Shown piece after piece: positions 43,719-52,861 of a DNA stretch of 64,000 bases. Within the stretch, counting starts at the first letter, position 1; each line of letters opens with the position of its first letter. Both the position numbers and the translations under genes were made by a program. Under the pieces are notes generated by a model. It saw only the letters and a program-made list of their open reading frames with translations. It had not been told where the DNA came from and did not search any database. The stretch lies in NCBI RefSeq assembly GCF_040546585.1, contig NZ_JBEPOC010000001.1, positions 992,001 to 1,056,000 of the forward strand, in the 5' to 3' direction. This DNA is from Marmoricola sp. OAE513. Lineage in GTDB: Bacteria; Actinomycetota; Actinomycetes; Propionibacteriales; Nocardioidaceae.

Positions 43719-43864
43719 CCCGCCAACCTAGGCAAAGCGACACGCGGTCGCAAACCGGGCGCAGAACGCCTGGGGAGGGCATCGGAACTCGTACGCTCAG
43801 GCCAGGCAACTCGGGCCTCACCTGCCCCAGTAGTCACTTCCCCTCCCAGTCAGGCCCCTTCCCC

Positions 43865-45127
43865 ATGTTTCGTGCATTCCTGCTGGTCGTCACCGCCTCC
43901 GTTGCGCTGTTGGCCGCCGGCTACTACGTCGACGCGTTCGACGGCTCCGGCCCCGGCAGCGAGCTGGCTGCCAACAAGAGCCAGGACAACACCCTGGGCG
44001 CGTTCTCGCGACCCGTGGTGCTGGTGCTCGAGCCGCCGTCCTCCCTCAGCCTGCGCGAGTCCACCCAGGTGCACGTCCAGGCCCAGGCCCCGGCCGCGCC
44101 GGGCGACCGGGTGCGTCTCGAGACCGCCGGCACGTACGGCCTCGGGTTCGTGAAGGTCAGCACCGGTTACCTCGACGAGAACCTGCGCGCGACCCTGATC
44201 CTGACCGGGCGCGCCTACCTGGGGACCTACAAGTACTGGGTCAAGGTTCCGGCGACCGGTCGCTACCAGGAAGGCCAGAGCGCGACCTTCGAGGTGACCA
44301 TCGGTACACCGCCTCCGCCCGCCGCCCCGGTGTGCTCGGGAGACAACCCGGTCAAGGAGGACGGCACCCCGTGGGTGTGCACGTTCGACGACGAGTTCGA
44401 CGGGAACGAGCTGAACCGCAAGTACTGGGTCCCGCAGGAGACGAGGACGAGCGGCTTCACGACCGGCACCCGGACCCGCTACGCGTGCGGCGTGGACAGC
44501 CCCGACACCATCAGCGTCGCGGGCGGCGCGCTGCGGCTCTCCCTGGTCGAGCTGCCCGCCGTGCAGAAGTGCGGGAAGAAGTCGTCGAAGTTCGCCTTCG
44601 GCCAGGTGATGCACCACCAGACGTTCTCGCAGACCTACGGCAAGTACGAGATCCGGGCGCGGATCCCCGACGTCCAGGTGCCCGGCGTCCAGCAGTCCTT
44701 CTGGTTGTGGCCGGTGAAGAACACCTACGGCGGGTGGCCGGCTTCGGGCGAGATCGACTTCGCCGAGATGTACAGCAACGCCGTCGGCATCAACAAGCCG
44801 TTCATCCACTACCTCCCCGGCGAGGGCCGCAAGGGCACCAGCCAGAACCGCACCCACGACTACTGCTCGATCGACGTGGGCGAGTTCAACACCTACGGGG
44901 TGGAGTGGCAGCCGCAGAAGATCACCGTGCTCGTCAACGGGGTCGTCTGCTTCGTCAACGAGTACAAGTCCGCGCTGGCCGGGGTCCAGGGCCGGAGCTC
45001 GCCGTTCGACAAGCCTTTCTACCTGGCGATGAACCAGGCCATGGGCGCCCTCGGCAACGAGTACGACCCTGCTGTCGTTCCGGACACCGTGACGACCGAG
45101 ATCGACTACGTGCGTATCTGGAAATGA
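43865..45127 (+). CDS. Secreted GH16 hydrolase with N-terminal beta domain
   Basis: The product is 420 residues with a signal/anchor (RAFLLVVTASVALLAAGYYV), an Ig-like domain (about 40-145), a Pro linker and a GH16 sandwich (about 165-420) with the catalytic GEIDFAEMYS motif (ExDxxE). Such enzymes cut beta-1,3 or mixed glucans, agar-like or other polysaccharides; the substrate is open. Cys pairs near VCSGD, WVCTFDDEFDG and HDYCSIDVG suggest disulfides. A close paralog follows. Confidence 0.88.
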   Translation: MFRAFLLVVTASVALLAAGYYVDAFDGSGPGSELAANKSQDNTLGAFSRPVVLVLEPPSSLSLRESTQVHVQAQAPAAPGDRVRLETAGTYGLGFVKVSTGYLDENLRATLILTGRAYLGTYKYWVKVPATGRYQEGQSATFEVTIGTPPPPAAPVCSGDNPVKEDGTPWVCTFDDEFDGNELNRKYWVPQETRTSGFTTGTRTRYACGVDSPDTISVAGGALRLSLVELPAVQKCGKKSSKFAFGQVMHHQTFSQTYGKYEIRARIPDVQVPGVQQSFWLWPVKNTYGGWPASGEIDFAEMYSNAVGINKPFIHYLPGEGRKGTSQNRTHDYCSIDVGEFNTYGVEWQPQKITVLVNGVVCFVNEYKSALAGVQGRSSPFDKPFYLAMNQAMGALGNEYDPAVVPDTVTTEIDYVRIWK

Positions 45128-45321
45128 GTTACGCCGGCTCCCGCGGTTGACCAGACCAGTGAGCGCGACGACGAGCCGGACCGGCGCAACACGGGAGATC
45201 CCGCCTAGCATCGCTTCACGACGGCCACGACCGGCCGGCCACCCGCACGACGCACATCTCGGAACGCAACACCTGTGTGTCCTCACGTCCTCCCGCACCG
45301 GGGACGCCAAGGAGAGCCTGA

Positions 45322-46548
45322 ATGTTCCGGATCCCAGCCCTGGCCACGGCCGGCACCGCCCTGATCGTCGTAGCGGCGCTAGGCGGAAGCAGCTCCGCGG
45401 GCTTCGTGCTCGCCGCCGAGCCCACCACGCCCAACGTCCTGGTGACCTCTGCTCCCGGCGAGCTGGTCCTGGAGGAGTCGGGCACGGTCACGGTCCAGGT
45501 CACCGGCGACGCCCACCCCGGCGACCGGATCATCCTCAACACCGCGGGTTCCTACAACACCGGGTTCGTCCGGGTCAGTGAGACGGTCCTCGACGACCAC
45601 CTGATGGCGACCCTGAAGGTGCCCGGTCGCGAGTACCTCGGTTCCTACGACTACTGGGCGAGCACCCCGGCCACGTCGGTCAACCCGGAGCGCTCCAGCG
45701 AGCGGTTCACGATCGACATCGTCTCCCCGCCGCCTCCGGTGAACCCGAACTGCGGTAGCGGCGCTCCGAGAAAGGCGGACGGCAGCCCGTGGGTCTGCAC
45801 GTTCGCCGACGACTTCGAGGGCAAGGCCCTCGACCGCCGCTACTGGGTCGCGCAGCGCACCGAGAACAGCGGTTTCACGACCGGTAACAAGATCAAGTAC
45901 GCGTGCGCGTTCGACAGCCCGGAAACCATCGGCGTCCGCGGCGGCAACCTCGAGTTGTCCCTGGTCGAGCGCACGGAGTCGCGCGACTGCGGCAAGGACA
46001 AGTCGTCGAAGTACGCGTACGGCCAGGTCATGCACCACCAGACGTTCGCCCAGACCTACGGGCGCTACGAGGTCCGGGCCAAGATCCCCGACCTTCGGGT
46101 TCCGGGCTCGCAGCAGTCGTTCTGGCTGTGGCCGGAGAAGGACACCTACGGCCCGTGGCCGCTGTCGGGGGAGATCGACTTCGCGGAGATGTACAGCAAC
46201 GACCCCGGCATCGTGAAGCCGTTCATCCACTACACCCCGGGCGAGTCGACCGACGGCACCAACAAGAACGTCACCCACACGCGGTGCCCCATCAAGGTCG
46301 GTCAGTTCAACACCTACGGACTCGTCTGGGAGCCGGGCAAGCTCACGATCCTGCTCAACGGCAAGGTCTGCATGATCAACGAGTACTCCTCGGCGCTCGC
46401 CGGTTTCTACGGCGAGACCTCCCCCTTCGACCACCCCTTCTACCTGGCGCTGAACCAGGCGATGGGCGCGATCGGCAACGAGTACGTGGATGACCAGGTG
46501 CCCGACCGGCTCACCACGCAGATCGACTACGTCCGCATCTGGAAGTGA
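45322..46548 (+). CDS. Secreted GH16 hydrolase, paralog
   Basis: The product is 408 residues with the same architecture as the previous gene: signal peptide, Ig-like domain, Pro linker, GH16 domain with GEIDFAEMYS and a C-terminal QIDYVRIWK. Conserved blocks KYAYGQVMHHQTFAQTYGRYE and LNQAMGAIGNEY match the neighbour closely, showing tandem duplication. It has its own leader of about 190 bases with TAGCAT about 100 bases upstream. Confidence 0.88.
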   Translation: MFRIPALATAGTALIVVAALGGSSSAGFVLAAEPTTPNVLVTSAPGELVLEESGTVTVQVTGDAHPGDRIILNTAGSYNTGFVRVSETVLDDHLMATLKVPGREYLGSYDYWASTPATSVNPERSSERFTIDIVSPPPPVNPNCGSGAPRKADGSPWVCTFADDFEGKALDRRYWVAQRTENSGFTTGNKIKYACAFDSPETIGVRGGNLELSLVERTESRDCGKDKSSKYAYGQVMHHQTFAQTYGRYEVRAKIPDLRVPGSQQSFWLWPEKDTYGPWPLSGEIDFAEMYSNDPGIVKPFIHYTPGESTDGTNKNVTHTRCPIKVGQFNTYGLVWEPGKLTILLNGKVCMINEYSSALAGFYGETSPFDHPFYLALNQAMGAIGNEYVDDQVPDRLTTQIDYVRIWK

Positions 46549-46568
46549 AGTCCACGTAGCCTGCGGGG

Positions 46569-47651
46569 GTGATCAAGTACCTGGGCTCCAAGCGCGCTCT
46601 GGTCGGGGTGCTCGGGGAGATCGCGACCCGGGTCGGCGCCACCACCGCCGTCGACCTGTTCACCGGGACGACCCGCGTGGCCCAGGAGTTCAAGAAGCGC
46701 GGTCTCGAGGTCACCGCCCACGACGTGGCCACGTACAGCGAGGTGCTGGGCAACTGCTACATCAGCACAGATGCTGACGCGGTCGACCGCGCCGAGCTCG
46801 ACGACGCGCTGGCCCGCCTGGCCGCGCTCCCGGGCCGCGCCGGCTACTTCACCGAGACGTTCTGCATCCAGTCCCGCTTCTTCCAGCCGCACAACGGCGC
46901 TCGGGTCGACGCGATCCGCGACCTCCTCGAGAGCGAGTACCGGGACTCACCGCTCTTCCCGGTCCTGCTCACCAGCCTGATGCTCGCCGCCGACCGGGTC
47001 GACTCCACCACCGGCGTCCAGATGGCCTACCTCAAGCAGTGGGCACCGCGGGCCTACCACGACCTCGACCTGCGGGCACCTGAGCTGATCCCCGGGACCG
47101 GCCACACCCTGCGCGGGGATGCGACCCGGACCATCGACCTCCTCCCCCGGGTCGACCTGATGTACCTGGACCCGCCCTACAACCAGCACCGGTACTTCAC
47201 GAACTACCACGTCTGGGAGACCCTGGTCCGCTGGGACGAGCCCGAGTCGTACGGCATCGCGCGCAAGCGCGTCGACGCCCGCGACGAGGAGACCAAGAGC
47301 GTCTTCAACCTCAAGCGCGAGATGGCTCCGGCCTTCGCCGACCTCGTCCGCCGGGCACGCGCCGACGTCCTGGTCGTGTCGTACAACGACGAGTCGTGGA
47401 TCACCGCGGAGGAGATGACCCGGGCGCTGCGCGACGCCGGACACGAGGACGTGCGGATGCTCGCCTTCGACTCCAAGCGGTACGTCGGCGCGCAGATCGG
47501 CATCCACAACAACCTCGGCCAGCGCGTCGGCGAGGTCAAACGGCTGCGCAACGTCGAGTACGTCTTCGTGGCGGGCCCGACCGACCGGGTGGAGGCGGCC
47601 ACCGACATCGATCTCTCCGTGGCGGGGTCTTCTGGTTTGATTCTCGGGTGA
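46569..47651 (+). CDS. Orphan DNA adenine (N6) methyltransferase
   Basis: This 360-residue enzyme of the D12-class type has an N-terminal SAM motif (DLFTGTTRVAQEFKKRG) and the catalytic DPPY (LMYLDPPYNQHRYF, about 197-209). The opening KYLGSKRAL is typical. No endonuclease or specificity gene is nearby, so it is an orphan. TAGCCT is 6 bases before the GTG. It overlaps the next gene by GTGA and heads a four-gene operon. The recognition site is unknown. Confidence 0.85.
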   Translation: MIKYLGSKRALVGVLGEIATRVGATTAVDLFTGTTRVAQEFKKRGLEVTAHDVATYSEVLGNCYISTDADAVDRAELDDALARLAALPGRAGYFTETFCIQSRFFQPHNGARVDAIRDLLESEYRDSPLFPVLLTSLMLAADRVDSTTGVQMAYLKQWAPRAYHDLDLRAPELIPGTGHTLRGDATRTIDLLPRVDLMYLDPPYNQHRYFTNYHVWETLVRWDEPESYGIARKRVDARDEETKSVFNLKREMAPAFADLVRRARADVLVVSYNDESWITAEEMTRALRDAGHEDVRMLAFDSKRYVGAQIGIHNNLGQRVGEVKRLRNVEYVFVAGPTDRVEAATDIDLSVAGSSGLILG

Positions 47652-48961
47652 CCGACTCGACTTTCGCCGTGATCGGCGCCGGACCGTCCGGGCTCGCTGC
47701 CGCCCGCAACCTCCAGCGCCGTGGCCTCCCCTGGGTCGGCTACGAGCTCGGCAGCGGTGTCGGTGGCCTCTGGGACATCGACTCCCCGCGGTCCACGGTC
47801 TACGAGTCCGCACACCTGATCTCCTCGCGCACGACGACGCAGTTCACCGAGTTCCCGATGGCCGAGGGCGTGGCCGACTACCCCTCGCACCGCGAGCTGG
47901 CCGCGTACTTCAACGCCTTCGCCGACGAGTTCGACCTGCGGTCGGGCTTCCACTTCGACACCGAGGTCACCGCCGTACGCCGCGACGGCGACGCCTGGGC
48001 GGTCACCGTCCGCGACGCTTCCGGGGAGCACACCCACCGGCACGCCGGGGTGCTGCTCGCCAACGGCACGCTCTCGGAGCCCAACGTGCCGACCTTCGCC
48101 GGTCAGGACACCTTCACCGGCGAGATCCTGCACACCAGCTCCTACAAGCGCGGCGAGCAGTTCGCCGGCAAGCGCGTGCTCATCATCGGCGCGGGCAACT
48201 CCGGCTGCGACATCGCGGTCGACGCGGTGCACCACGCCGCCGCGATCGACATGTCGGTCCGTCGCGGGTACCACTTCGTGCCGAAGTACGTCCTCGGCAA
48301 ACCTGCCGACACCCTCAACCAGGGCAAGCCGCTGCCCCCGAGGATCAAGCAGTTCATCGACTCCCGCGTGCTCAAGCTGTTCACCGGTGACCCGGTGAAG
48401 TTCGGCTTCCCCGAGCCGGACCACGCGATCTACGAGTCGCACCCGATCGTGAACTCGCTGATCCTGCACCACCTCGGCCACGGCGACCTGCGGGTGCGTC
48501 CGGACATCGACCGGTTCGACGGGGACGAGGTCGTCTTCGCCGACGGCTCCCGGACGGCGTACGACCTGGTCGTGCTGGCGACCGGCTACGCGCTGCACTA
48601 CCCGTTCGTGGACGCGGGCCTGCTCGGTTGGAGCGGCCCGGGCTCGGGCAGTGCTCCGGACCTCTACCTCAACGTCTTTGCTCGTGGCGCCGACGCACGC
48701 GGTCTCTTCGTGCTCGGCATGATCGAGGCCTCGGGGATCGGCTGGCAGGGCCGCTACGAGCAGGCCGACCTGGTCGCGGGCTATCTGGCCGCACAGACGG
48801 CGGGTTCGGACGTCACGGCGTTCGAGAAGCGCATCGACGACGCGCACCCGGACCTGTCCGGCGGCTACAAGTACCTGGGCCTCGAGCGGATGGCGTACTA
48901 CGTCAACAAGGACGCCTACCGGAACGCGGTACGCCGTGAGGCCGAGGAGTTCGGGCCGTGA
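47648..48961 (+). CDS. Flavin-containing monooxygenase-like protein
   Basis: This 437-residue FAD/NADPH enzyme has an N-terminal GAGPSG dinucleotide motif (about 10-15), FAD-binding GGLWDIDSPR and a second nucleotide motif IIGAGNSGCDIAV. The C-terminal VLATGYALHYPF completes the fold. It would hydroxylate a soft nucleophile or act as a Baeyer-Villiger-type enzyme; the substrate is unknown. Both ends overlap neighbours by GTGA. Confidence 0.87.
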   Translation: MTDSTFAVIGAGPSGLAAARNLQRRGLPWVGYELGSGVGGLWDIDSPRSTVYESAHLISSRTTTQFTEFPMAEGVADYPSHRELAAYFNAFADEFDLRSGFHFDTEVTAVRRDGDAWAVTVRDASGEHTHRHAGVLLANGTLSEPNVPTFAGQDTFTGEILHTSSYKRGEQFAGKRVLIIGAGNSGCDIAVDAVHHAAAIDMSVRRGYHFVPKYVLGKPADTLNQGKPLPPRIKQFIDSRVLKLFTGDPVKFGFPEPDHAIYESHPIVNSLILHHLGHGDLRVRPDIDRFDGDEVVFADGSRTAYDLVVLATGYALHYPFVDAGLLGWSGPGSGSAPDLYLNVFARGADARGLFVLGMIEASGIGWQGRYEQADLVAGYLAAQTAGSDVTAFEKRIDDAHPDLSGGYKYLGLERMAYYVNKDAYRNAVRREAEEFGP

Positions 48962-49899
48962 TCGCCCAGGTACTCAGCCTCGCGACCGACGTCGACGACA
49001 TCCGGATCGCGTTCAACGAGAGCTCGCTGACGGTCCTCAAGATCGTCATCGGCACGATCCTGTTCGGCATCGCGCTCGACACCAAGGTCTCCGACTTCAC
49101 CGCCGCGCTGCGCCGCCCGTGGGTGATCACGATCGGCGTGCTCGCCCAGTTCATCGCGCTGCCGGCGCTGACGTTCCTGCTCACACTGCTGCTCGACGTC
49201 CGCGGTTCGGTCGCGCTCGGAATGATCCTGGTTGCCTGCTGTCCGCCGGGCAACGTCTCGAACGTGCTCACCCACCGCGCCGGCGGTGACGTCGCGCTGT
49301 CGGTCTCGATGACCGCGGTGAGCAACCTGCTGGCGATCTTCCTGATGCCGCTGAACATGGCGTTCTGGGGCGGGCTGCACCCGACCGGCGAGAAGCTGCT
49401 CGAGGACATCGACCTGTCGGCCGTCGACATGCTCGTCGAGGTCGGCCTGGTCATCGGGGTGCCGTTCGTCCTCGGCATCTCGATCGCCCGGCTCTGGCCG
49501 GCCGTCGCGGAGCGCGCCCACAAGGTCGTCGGGCCGGTCTCGTTCCTCGCCCTGGGCGTCGTCATCGTCCTCGGCGTCACCAAGAACTGGGACCTGTTCC
49601 TCGACTACATCAGCATCGTCCTGCTGGCGGTCTTCCTGCACGACGCGCTCGCGCTCGCGCTGGGTTGGTGCATCGGCAGGGCCACCCGGCTGCCCGACCG
49701 CAGCGTGAAGGCGATGACCTTCGAGGTCGGCATCCGCAACGCGGGCCTCGGCCTGCTGCTGGTGTTCTCCTACTTCGACGGCCTCGGCGGGATGGCGCTC
49801 GTCGCCGCCTGGTGGGGAATCTGGGACATCGTCGCCGGACTGGCCCTCGCCCAGTGGTGGTCCTCCCGCTCGTCTGAGAAGAAAGCAGTCACCGCATGA
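48958..49899 (+). CDS. Bile acid:sodium symporter family (BASS) transporter
   Basis: This 313-residue protein has nine to ten membrane helices and the family patterns GTILFGIALDTKVSDFTAAL, CCPPGNVSNVLTHRAGGD and EVGIRNAGLGLLLVFSYF. Members carry organic anions with sodium. Coupling to the monooxygenase and SDR genes suggests transport of a related metabolite, which is inference. Confidence 0.88.
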   Translation: MIAQVLSLATDVDDIRIAFNESSLTVLKIVIGTILFGIALDTKVSDFTAALRRPWVITIGVLAQFIALPALTFLLTLLLDVRGSVALGMILVACCPPGNVSNVLTHRAGGDVALSVSMTAVSNLLAIFLMPLNMAFWGGLHPTGEKLLEDIDLSAVDMLVEVGLVIGVPFVLGISIARLWPAVAERAHKVVGPVSFLALGVVIVLGVTKNWDLFLDYISIVLLAVFLHDALALALGWCIGRATRLPDRSVKAMTFEVGIRNAGLGLLLVFSYFDGLGGMALVAAWWGIWDIVAGLALAQWWSSRSSEKKAVTA

Positions 49900-50855
49900 A
49901 GATCCTGGTCACCGGCGGCAGCGGCTTCCTCGGCAGTGCCGTCGTACGACGCCTCAGCGCCGCCGGCCACGACGCCGTGGTTGCGGACCTGCGAGAGCCG
50001 GAGACCCTCCCCGACGGTGTGACCTTCGCGCGCTTCGACGTCACCGACGCCGACCTCGTCGGCGCGGTGATCGGGGCCGTGCAGCCCGAGGTCGTCGTGC
50101 ACCTGGCCTCGATCGTCACACCCGGCAAGAAGTCGAACCGCGAGCTCGAGTACGCCGTCGACGTCGACGGCACCCGCAACGTCCTGGACGCGTGCTTGGC
50201 GCACGGCGTACGCCGGATCGTCGTGTCCTCCAGCGGAGCGGCGTACGGGTACCACGCGGACAACCCCGCCTGGTTGACCGAGATCGACCAGGTGCGCGGC
50301 AACGAGGAGTTCGCCTACTCCCACCACAAGCGGTTGGTGGAGGAGATGCTTGCCGAGCTGCGAACGAGCACCCCGGCGCTCGAGCAGGTCGTGCTGCGGA
50401 TCGGCACGATCCTCGGCGAGTCCGTCGACAACCAGATCACGGCACTGTTCGACTGGCCGTTCCTGCTCAAGGTCGGCGGCGCCGATTCTCCGTTCGTCTT
50501 CATCTGGGACACCGACGTCGCCGCCATCATCGAGCGCGGCGCGACCGGTCCGGCGGACGCGGTCGTCGGGGTCACCAACGTCGCCGGCGACGGCACCCTC
50601 ACGATGGACGACATCGCGCAACGGCTCGGCAAGCGGGCCGTGTCGGTGCCGACGATCGCCCTGCAGGGTGTGCTCGGCGTGCTGAAGCCGCTGGGGCTGT
50701 CGGCGTACGGGCCGGAACAGACGAGGTTCCTGCAGTTCCGACCCGTGCTCGCCAACGACCGGCTGCGCACCACCTTCGGGTACGTGCCGAGCAAGACCTC
50801 CTCAGAGGCCTTCGACGCCTGGCTGGCAGCGCGCGCTCAGCGCACCCGGCCGTAG
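49896..50855 (+). CDS. NAD-dependent epimerase/dehydratase (extended SDR)
   Basis: This 319-residue protein has the N-terminal TGGSGFLGS nucleotide motif, a conserved Ser (SSSGAAYGY) and the catalytic YSHHK (YxxxK). The extended-SDR layout fits sugar or sterol-like substrates. It is the last gene of the overlapping operon (ATGA junction) and overlaps the convergent NlpC gene by 19 bases. Confidence 0.87.
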   Translation: MKILVTGGSGFLGSAVVRRLSAAGHDAVVADLREPETLPDGVTFARFDVTDADLVGAVIGAVQPEVVVHLASIVTPGKKSNRELEYAVDVDGTRNVLDACLAHGVRRIVVSSSGAAYGYHADNPAWLTEIDQVRGNEEFAYSHHKRLVEEMLAELRTSTPALEQVVLRIGTILGESVDNQITALFDWPFLLKVGGADSPFVFIWDTDVAAIIERGATGPADAVVGVTNVAGDGTLTMDDIAQRLGKRAVSVPTIALQGVLGVLKPLGLSAYGPEQTRFLQFRPVLANDRLRTTFGYVPSKTSSEAFDAWLAARAQRTRP

Positions 50856-51412
50856 TAGACCGAGCGGGTCCAGATGCGCTCCTTGCGGACCCGGGTGCCC
50901 GAGTACGGCGCGTGCCAGATCTGGTTCTTCCCGGCGTAGATCGCGACGTGGTAGATCCCGCCACCGTCGTGGAAGAACACCAGGTCCCCGGCGCGGCGGT
51001 CCTTGGCGCGCAGGTGCTTCACCCGGCCGTACTGGGCAGCCGAGGAGTGCGGAAGCTTCTTGCCGAGCCGCTTGAAGGTCCACATCGTCAGACCCGAGCA
51101 GTCGAAGCGACGCGGGCCGGCGGCACCGTAGGAGTAGCTCGACCCCTTGCGGGTCGCGGCCACGCGGACGGCCTTGCGACCGAACGCCTTGGCGCGCTTC
51201 AGCCTCTGAGCCTTCTTCTGGGCCCTGATCTGTGCCGCGGTGGGAGCCGGAGCAGCCGCCGGGGCAGCGGGAGCCTGGGTGGTCGGGGTGCCCGACACCG
51301 AGGCGAGGTCAGCCTGCGCCGGCGCCGGAGCGACCAGGACAGCAAGGGCAACGAAAGGCGCGCAGAGGAGTCCGAGCGCGCGCAGATGAGTACGACCAGT
51401 CGTCGTGGACAT
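50837..51412 (-). CDS. Secreted NlpC/P60 cell-wall hydrolase
   Basis: The product is 191 residues with a signal peptide ending AQA and an Ala/Pro linker. The NlpC/P60 domain has Cys105 in RRFDCSGLT, His155 in YHVAIYAG and His167 in WHAPYSG. It would cut peptidoglycan stem peptides. Its leader has a c-di-AMP (ydaO) riboswitch, the usual arrangement for actinobacterial wall hydrolases. Confidence 0.93.
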   Translation of the reverse strand: MSTTTGRTHLRALGLLCAPFVALAVLVAPAPAQADLASVSGTPTTQAPAAPAAAPAPTAAQIRAQKKAQRLKRAKAFGRKAVRVAATRKGSSYSYGAAGPRRFDCSGLTMWTFKRLGKKLPHSSAAQYGRVKHLRAKDRRAGDLVFFHDGGGIYHVAIYAGKNQIWHAPYSGTRVRKERIWTRSVYYGRVR

Positions 51413-51423
51413 GTGAAACCTGT

Positions 51424-51590
51424 GCGGTCACGCTTACGAGGGTTGACCTGTCGGATTCGGGCTACCGTTGCCCGGCCACTCGTGTGGCTTCACCCCAAGT
51501 CCCACCGGACAGCTCGTGTGGACACTGCGTGAGACGTCGTGCTGGTTCCTCCGCGCCCGTCATCCCCACTCGCTTTCGCGTCGTGTTGTC
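51424..51590 (-). promoter_or_regulatory. Cyclic di-AMP (ydaO/yuaA) riboswitch
   Basis: On the minus strand the leader carries the conserved blocks CGGAGGAACC, TTGGGGTGAAGCC, GCCCGAATCCGACAGGTCAA and CCTCGTAAGCG in the right order. It ends about 12 bases before the NlpC/P60 ATG. These riboswitches usually shut down expression when c-di-AMP is high. The stretch 51591-51749 upstream would hold the promoter; nothing firm was seen in it. Confidence 0.88.
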
Positions 51591-51749
51591 CGGCTCATGA
51601 CGGGCCTCAGCGTGAGCAACGGACAGCACCCCAAGAACTTGGGGGCGCATCCAGTGAATCGGCATCGAGGACCGGTTCCTGACCAGTTACGCGGGAAATG
51701 TGAGTCAGCGCACGTGGTTGAGGAAGATCACACACGCGGTCGAGCACGG

Positions 51750-51823
51750 TGCCCCGGGTGGGGGTCGAACCCACACTGAACGGTTTTTAAGACCGCTTCC
51801 TCTGCCGGTTGGGATACCGGGGC
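51750..51823 (-). tRNA. tRNA with anticodon UAA (predicted tRNA-Leu)
   Basis: On the minus strand a perfect 7-bp acceptor (GCCCCGG/CCGGGGC), T arm GTGGG-TTCGACC-CCCAC and anticodon arm GCGGT-CTTAAAA-ACCGT are visible. The anticodon is TAA (leucine, UUA codons). CCA is not encoded in full. The variable region is only about 5 bases and lacks the long arm expected for bacterial tRNA-Leu. The D stem has one mismatch. So the identity is less certain than the structure. Confidence 0.8.
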
Positions 51824-51836
51824 CAGGAGGAACCGA

Positions 51837-52346
51837 TCATAAGTAGGTCTTGCGCGGGTGCAGCGCGTGCGCGCCCGCCACCCGGTCGAGGAACAGCAGC
51901 CCCTCGCAGTGGTCGATCTCGTGCTGCAGCGCCCGGGCCTCGAAGGCCTCGGCCTCGATGATGACCTCGGCGCCGGTGCCCGGCTCCTGCCCCCGGACGA
52001 CGAGCCGGGAGGCGCGCTTCACGTCACCGGTCAGGTCGGGCACGCTCATGCAGCCCTCGCGCGCCTTCTCGTTGCGGGTCGCGCTGACGATCTCCGCGTT
52101 GCAGAGCACGAACGTGCCGTGGTGGCCGCGGGTCTTGGGGTGCTCGGAGACGTCCACGCAGAACACCTTCGCACTCACCCCGACCTGAGGCGCGGCCAGG
52201 CCGACGCACCCGGGCGAGACCCGCATGGTGGCGATCAGGTCCGCCGCGAGCTGCACGATCTCGGGATCGGTCGGGTCGACCACCGCGCCGGGGCGCGACA
52301 GGACGGGGTCAGGGGCCCGGACGACCGGGAGGACGCGGCCTTCCAT
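51837..52346 (-). CDS. def: Peptide deformylase
   Basis: This 169-residue enzyme removes the N-formyl group from nascent proteins. The three motifs are present: GLAAPQVG, EGCMSVP and QHEIDHCEG (HExxH). It abuts the tRNA on one side and the ACT-domain gene on the other with one base of overlap. Many actinobacteria carry more than one deformylase; this may be an accessory copy. Confidence 0.93.
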   Translation of the reverse strand: MEGRVLPVVRAPDPVLSRPGAVVDPTDPEIVQLAADLIATMRVSPGCVGLAAPQVGVSAKVFCVDVSEHPKTRGHHGTFVLCNAEIVSATRNEKAREGCMSVPDLTGDVKRASRLVVRGQEPGTGAEVIIEAEAFEARALQHEIDHCEGLLFLDRVAGAHALHPRKTYL

Positions 52347-52861
52347 CAGAGGTCGTCGCTGTCCAGGGCGCGCAGGGAGACGTCGACACCGAGCGCCGTG
52401 GCTGCCGCGCTCAGCGAGGCGCTCAGCTCATCGGCGGAGACGGACGCGGGCAGGTCGACCTCAGCGATGAGCACGTAGAGCTCGCCCGCCAGGCGCGTGG
52501 TCAGGTCGGTGATGTTGCCGCCCACCGCTGCGACTTCGGCGACCACGTTGGAGACGATCCCCGGACGGTCGCCCCCGTGCACGCTGAGCAGGTACGACGA
52601 GCCGCGGCTGACGGGAGTCTCCGCGGGGACCGCGCGCACGGACACCGAGAGGGAGCCGTCCGCGGTGAGCCCGCCGAGCCCCTCCTCGACCTCTCCGGGC
52701 GAGGCGGAGCCGTCGGTGATCAGCGTCATCGCGAAGTGACCGCGCAGCAGCGTCATCGTCGAGTCCTCGATGTTCAGGCCCAGTCCGGCGAGGACACCCG
52801 TGGTCTCCGCGATGATCCCGGGACGGTCGTGGCCGAGGACGGTGATGGCGAGGAGCGGCAT
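52346..52861 (-). CDS. Two-ACT-domain protein (glycine-cleavage-regulator-like)
   Basis: This 171-residue protein has two ACT domains: VLGHDRPGIIAETTGVLAGLG (residues 8-28) and SVHGGDRPGIVSNVVAEVAA in the second half. It resembles GcvR-type amino-acid-binding regulators. There is no DNA-binding domain, so it may act by protein contact. It is upstream of def and ends at its first codon. Confidence 0.85.
   Translation of the reverse strand: MPLLAITVLGHDRPGIIAETTGVLAGLGLNIEDSTMTLLRGHFAMTLITDGSASPGEVEEGLGGLTADGSLSVSVRAVPAETPVSRGSSYLLSVHGGDRPGIVSNVVAEVAAVGGNITDLTTRLAGELYVLIAEVDLPASVSADELSASLSAAATALGVDVSLRALDSDDL

Noticed and set aside
46569-47651. Restriction-modification or BREX/DISARM-type defence system around the methylase
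   Set aside because: Neighbours are a monooxygenase, a transporter and an SDR enzyme; no nuclease, helicase or specificity subunit is present.
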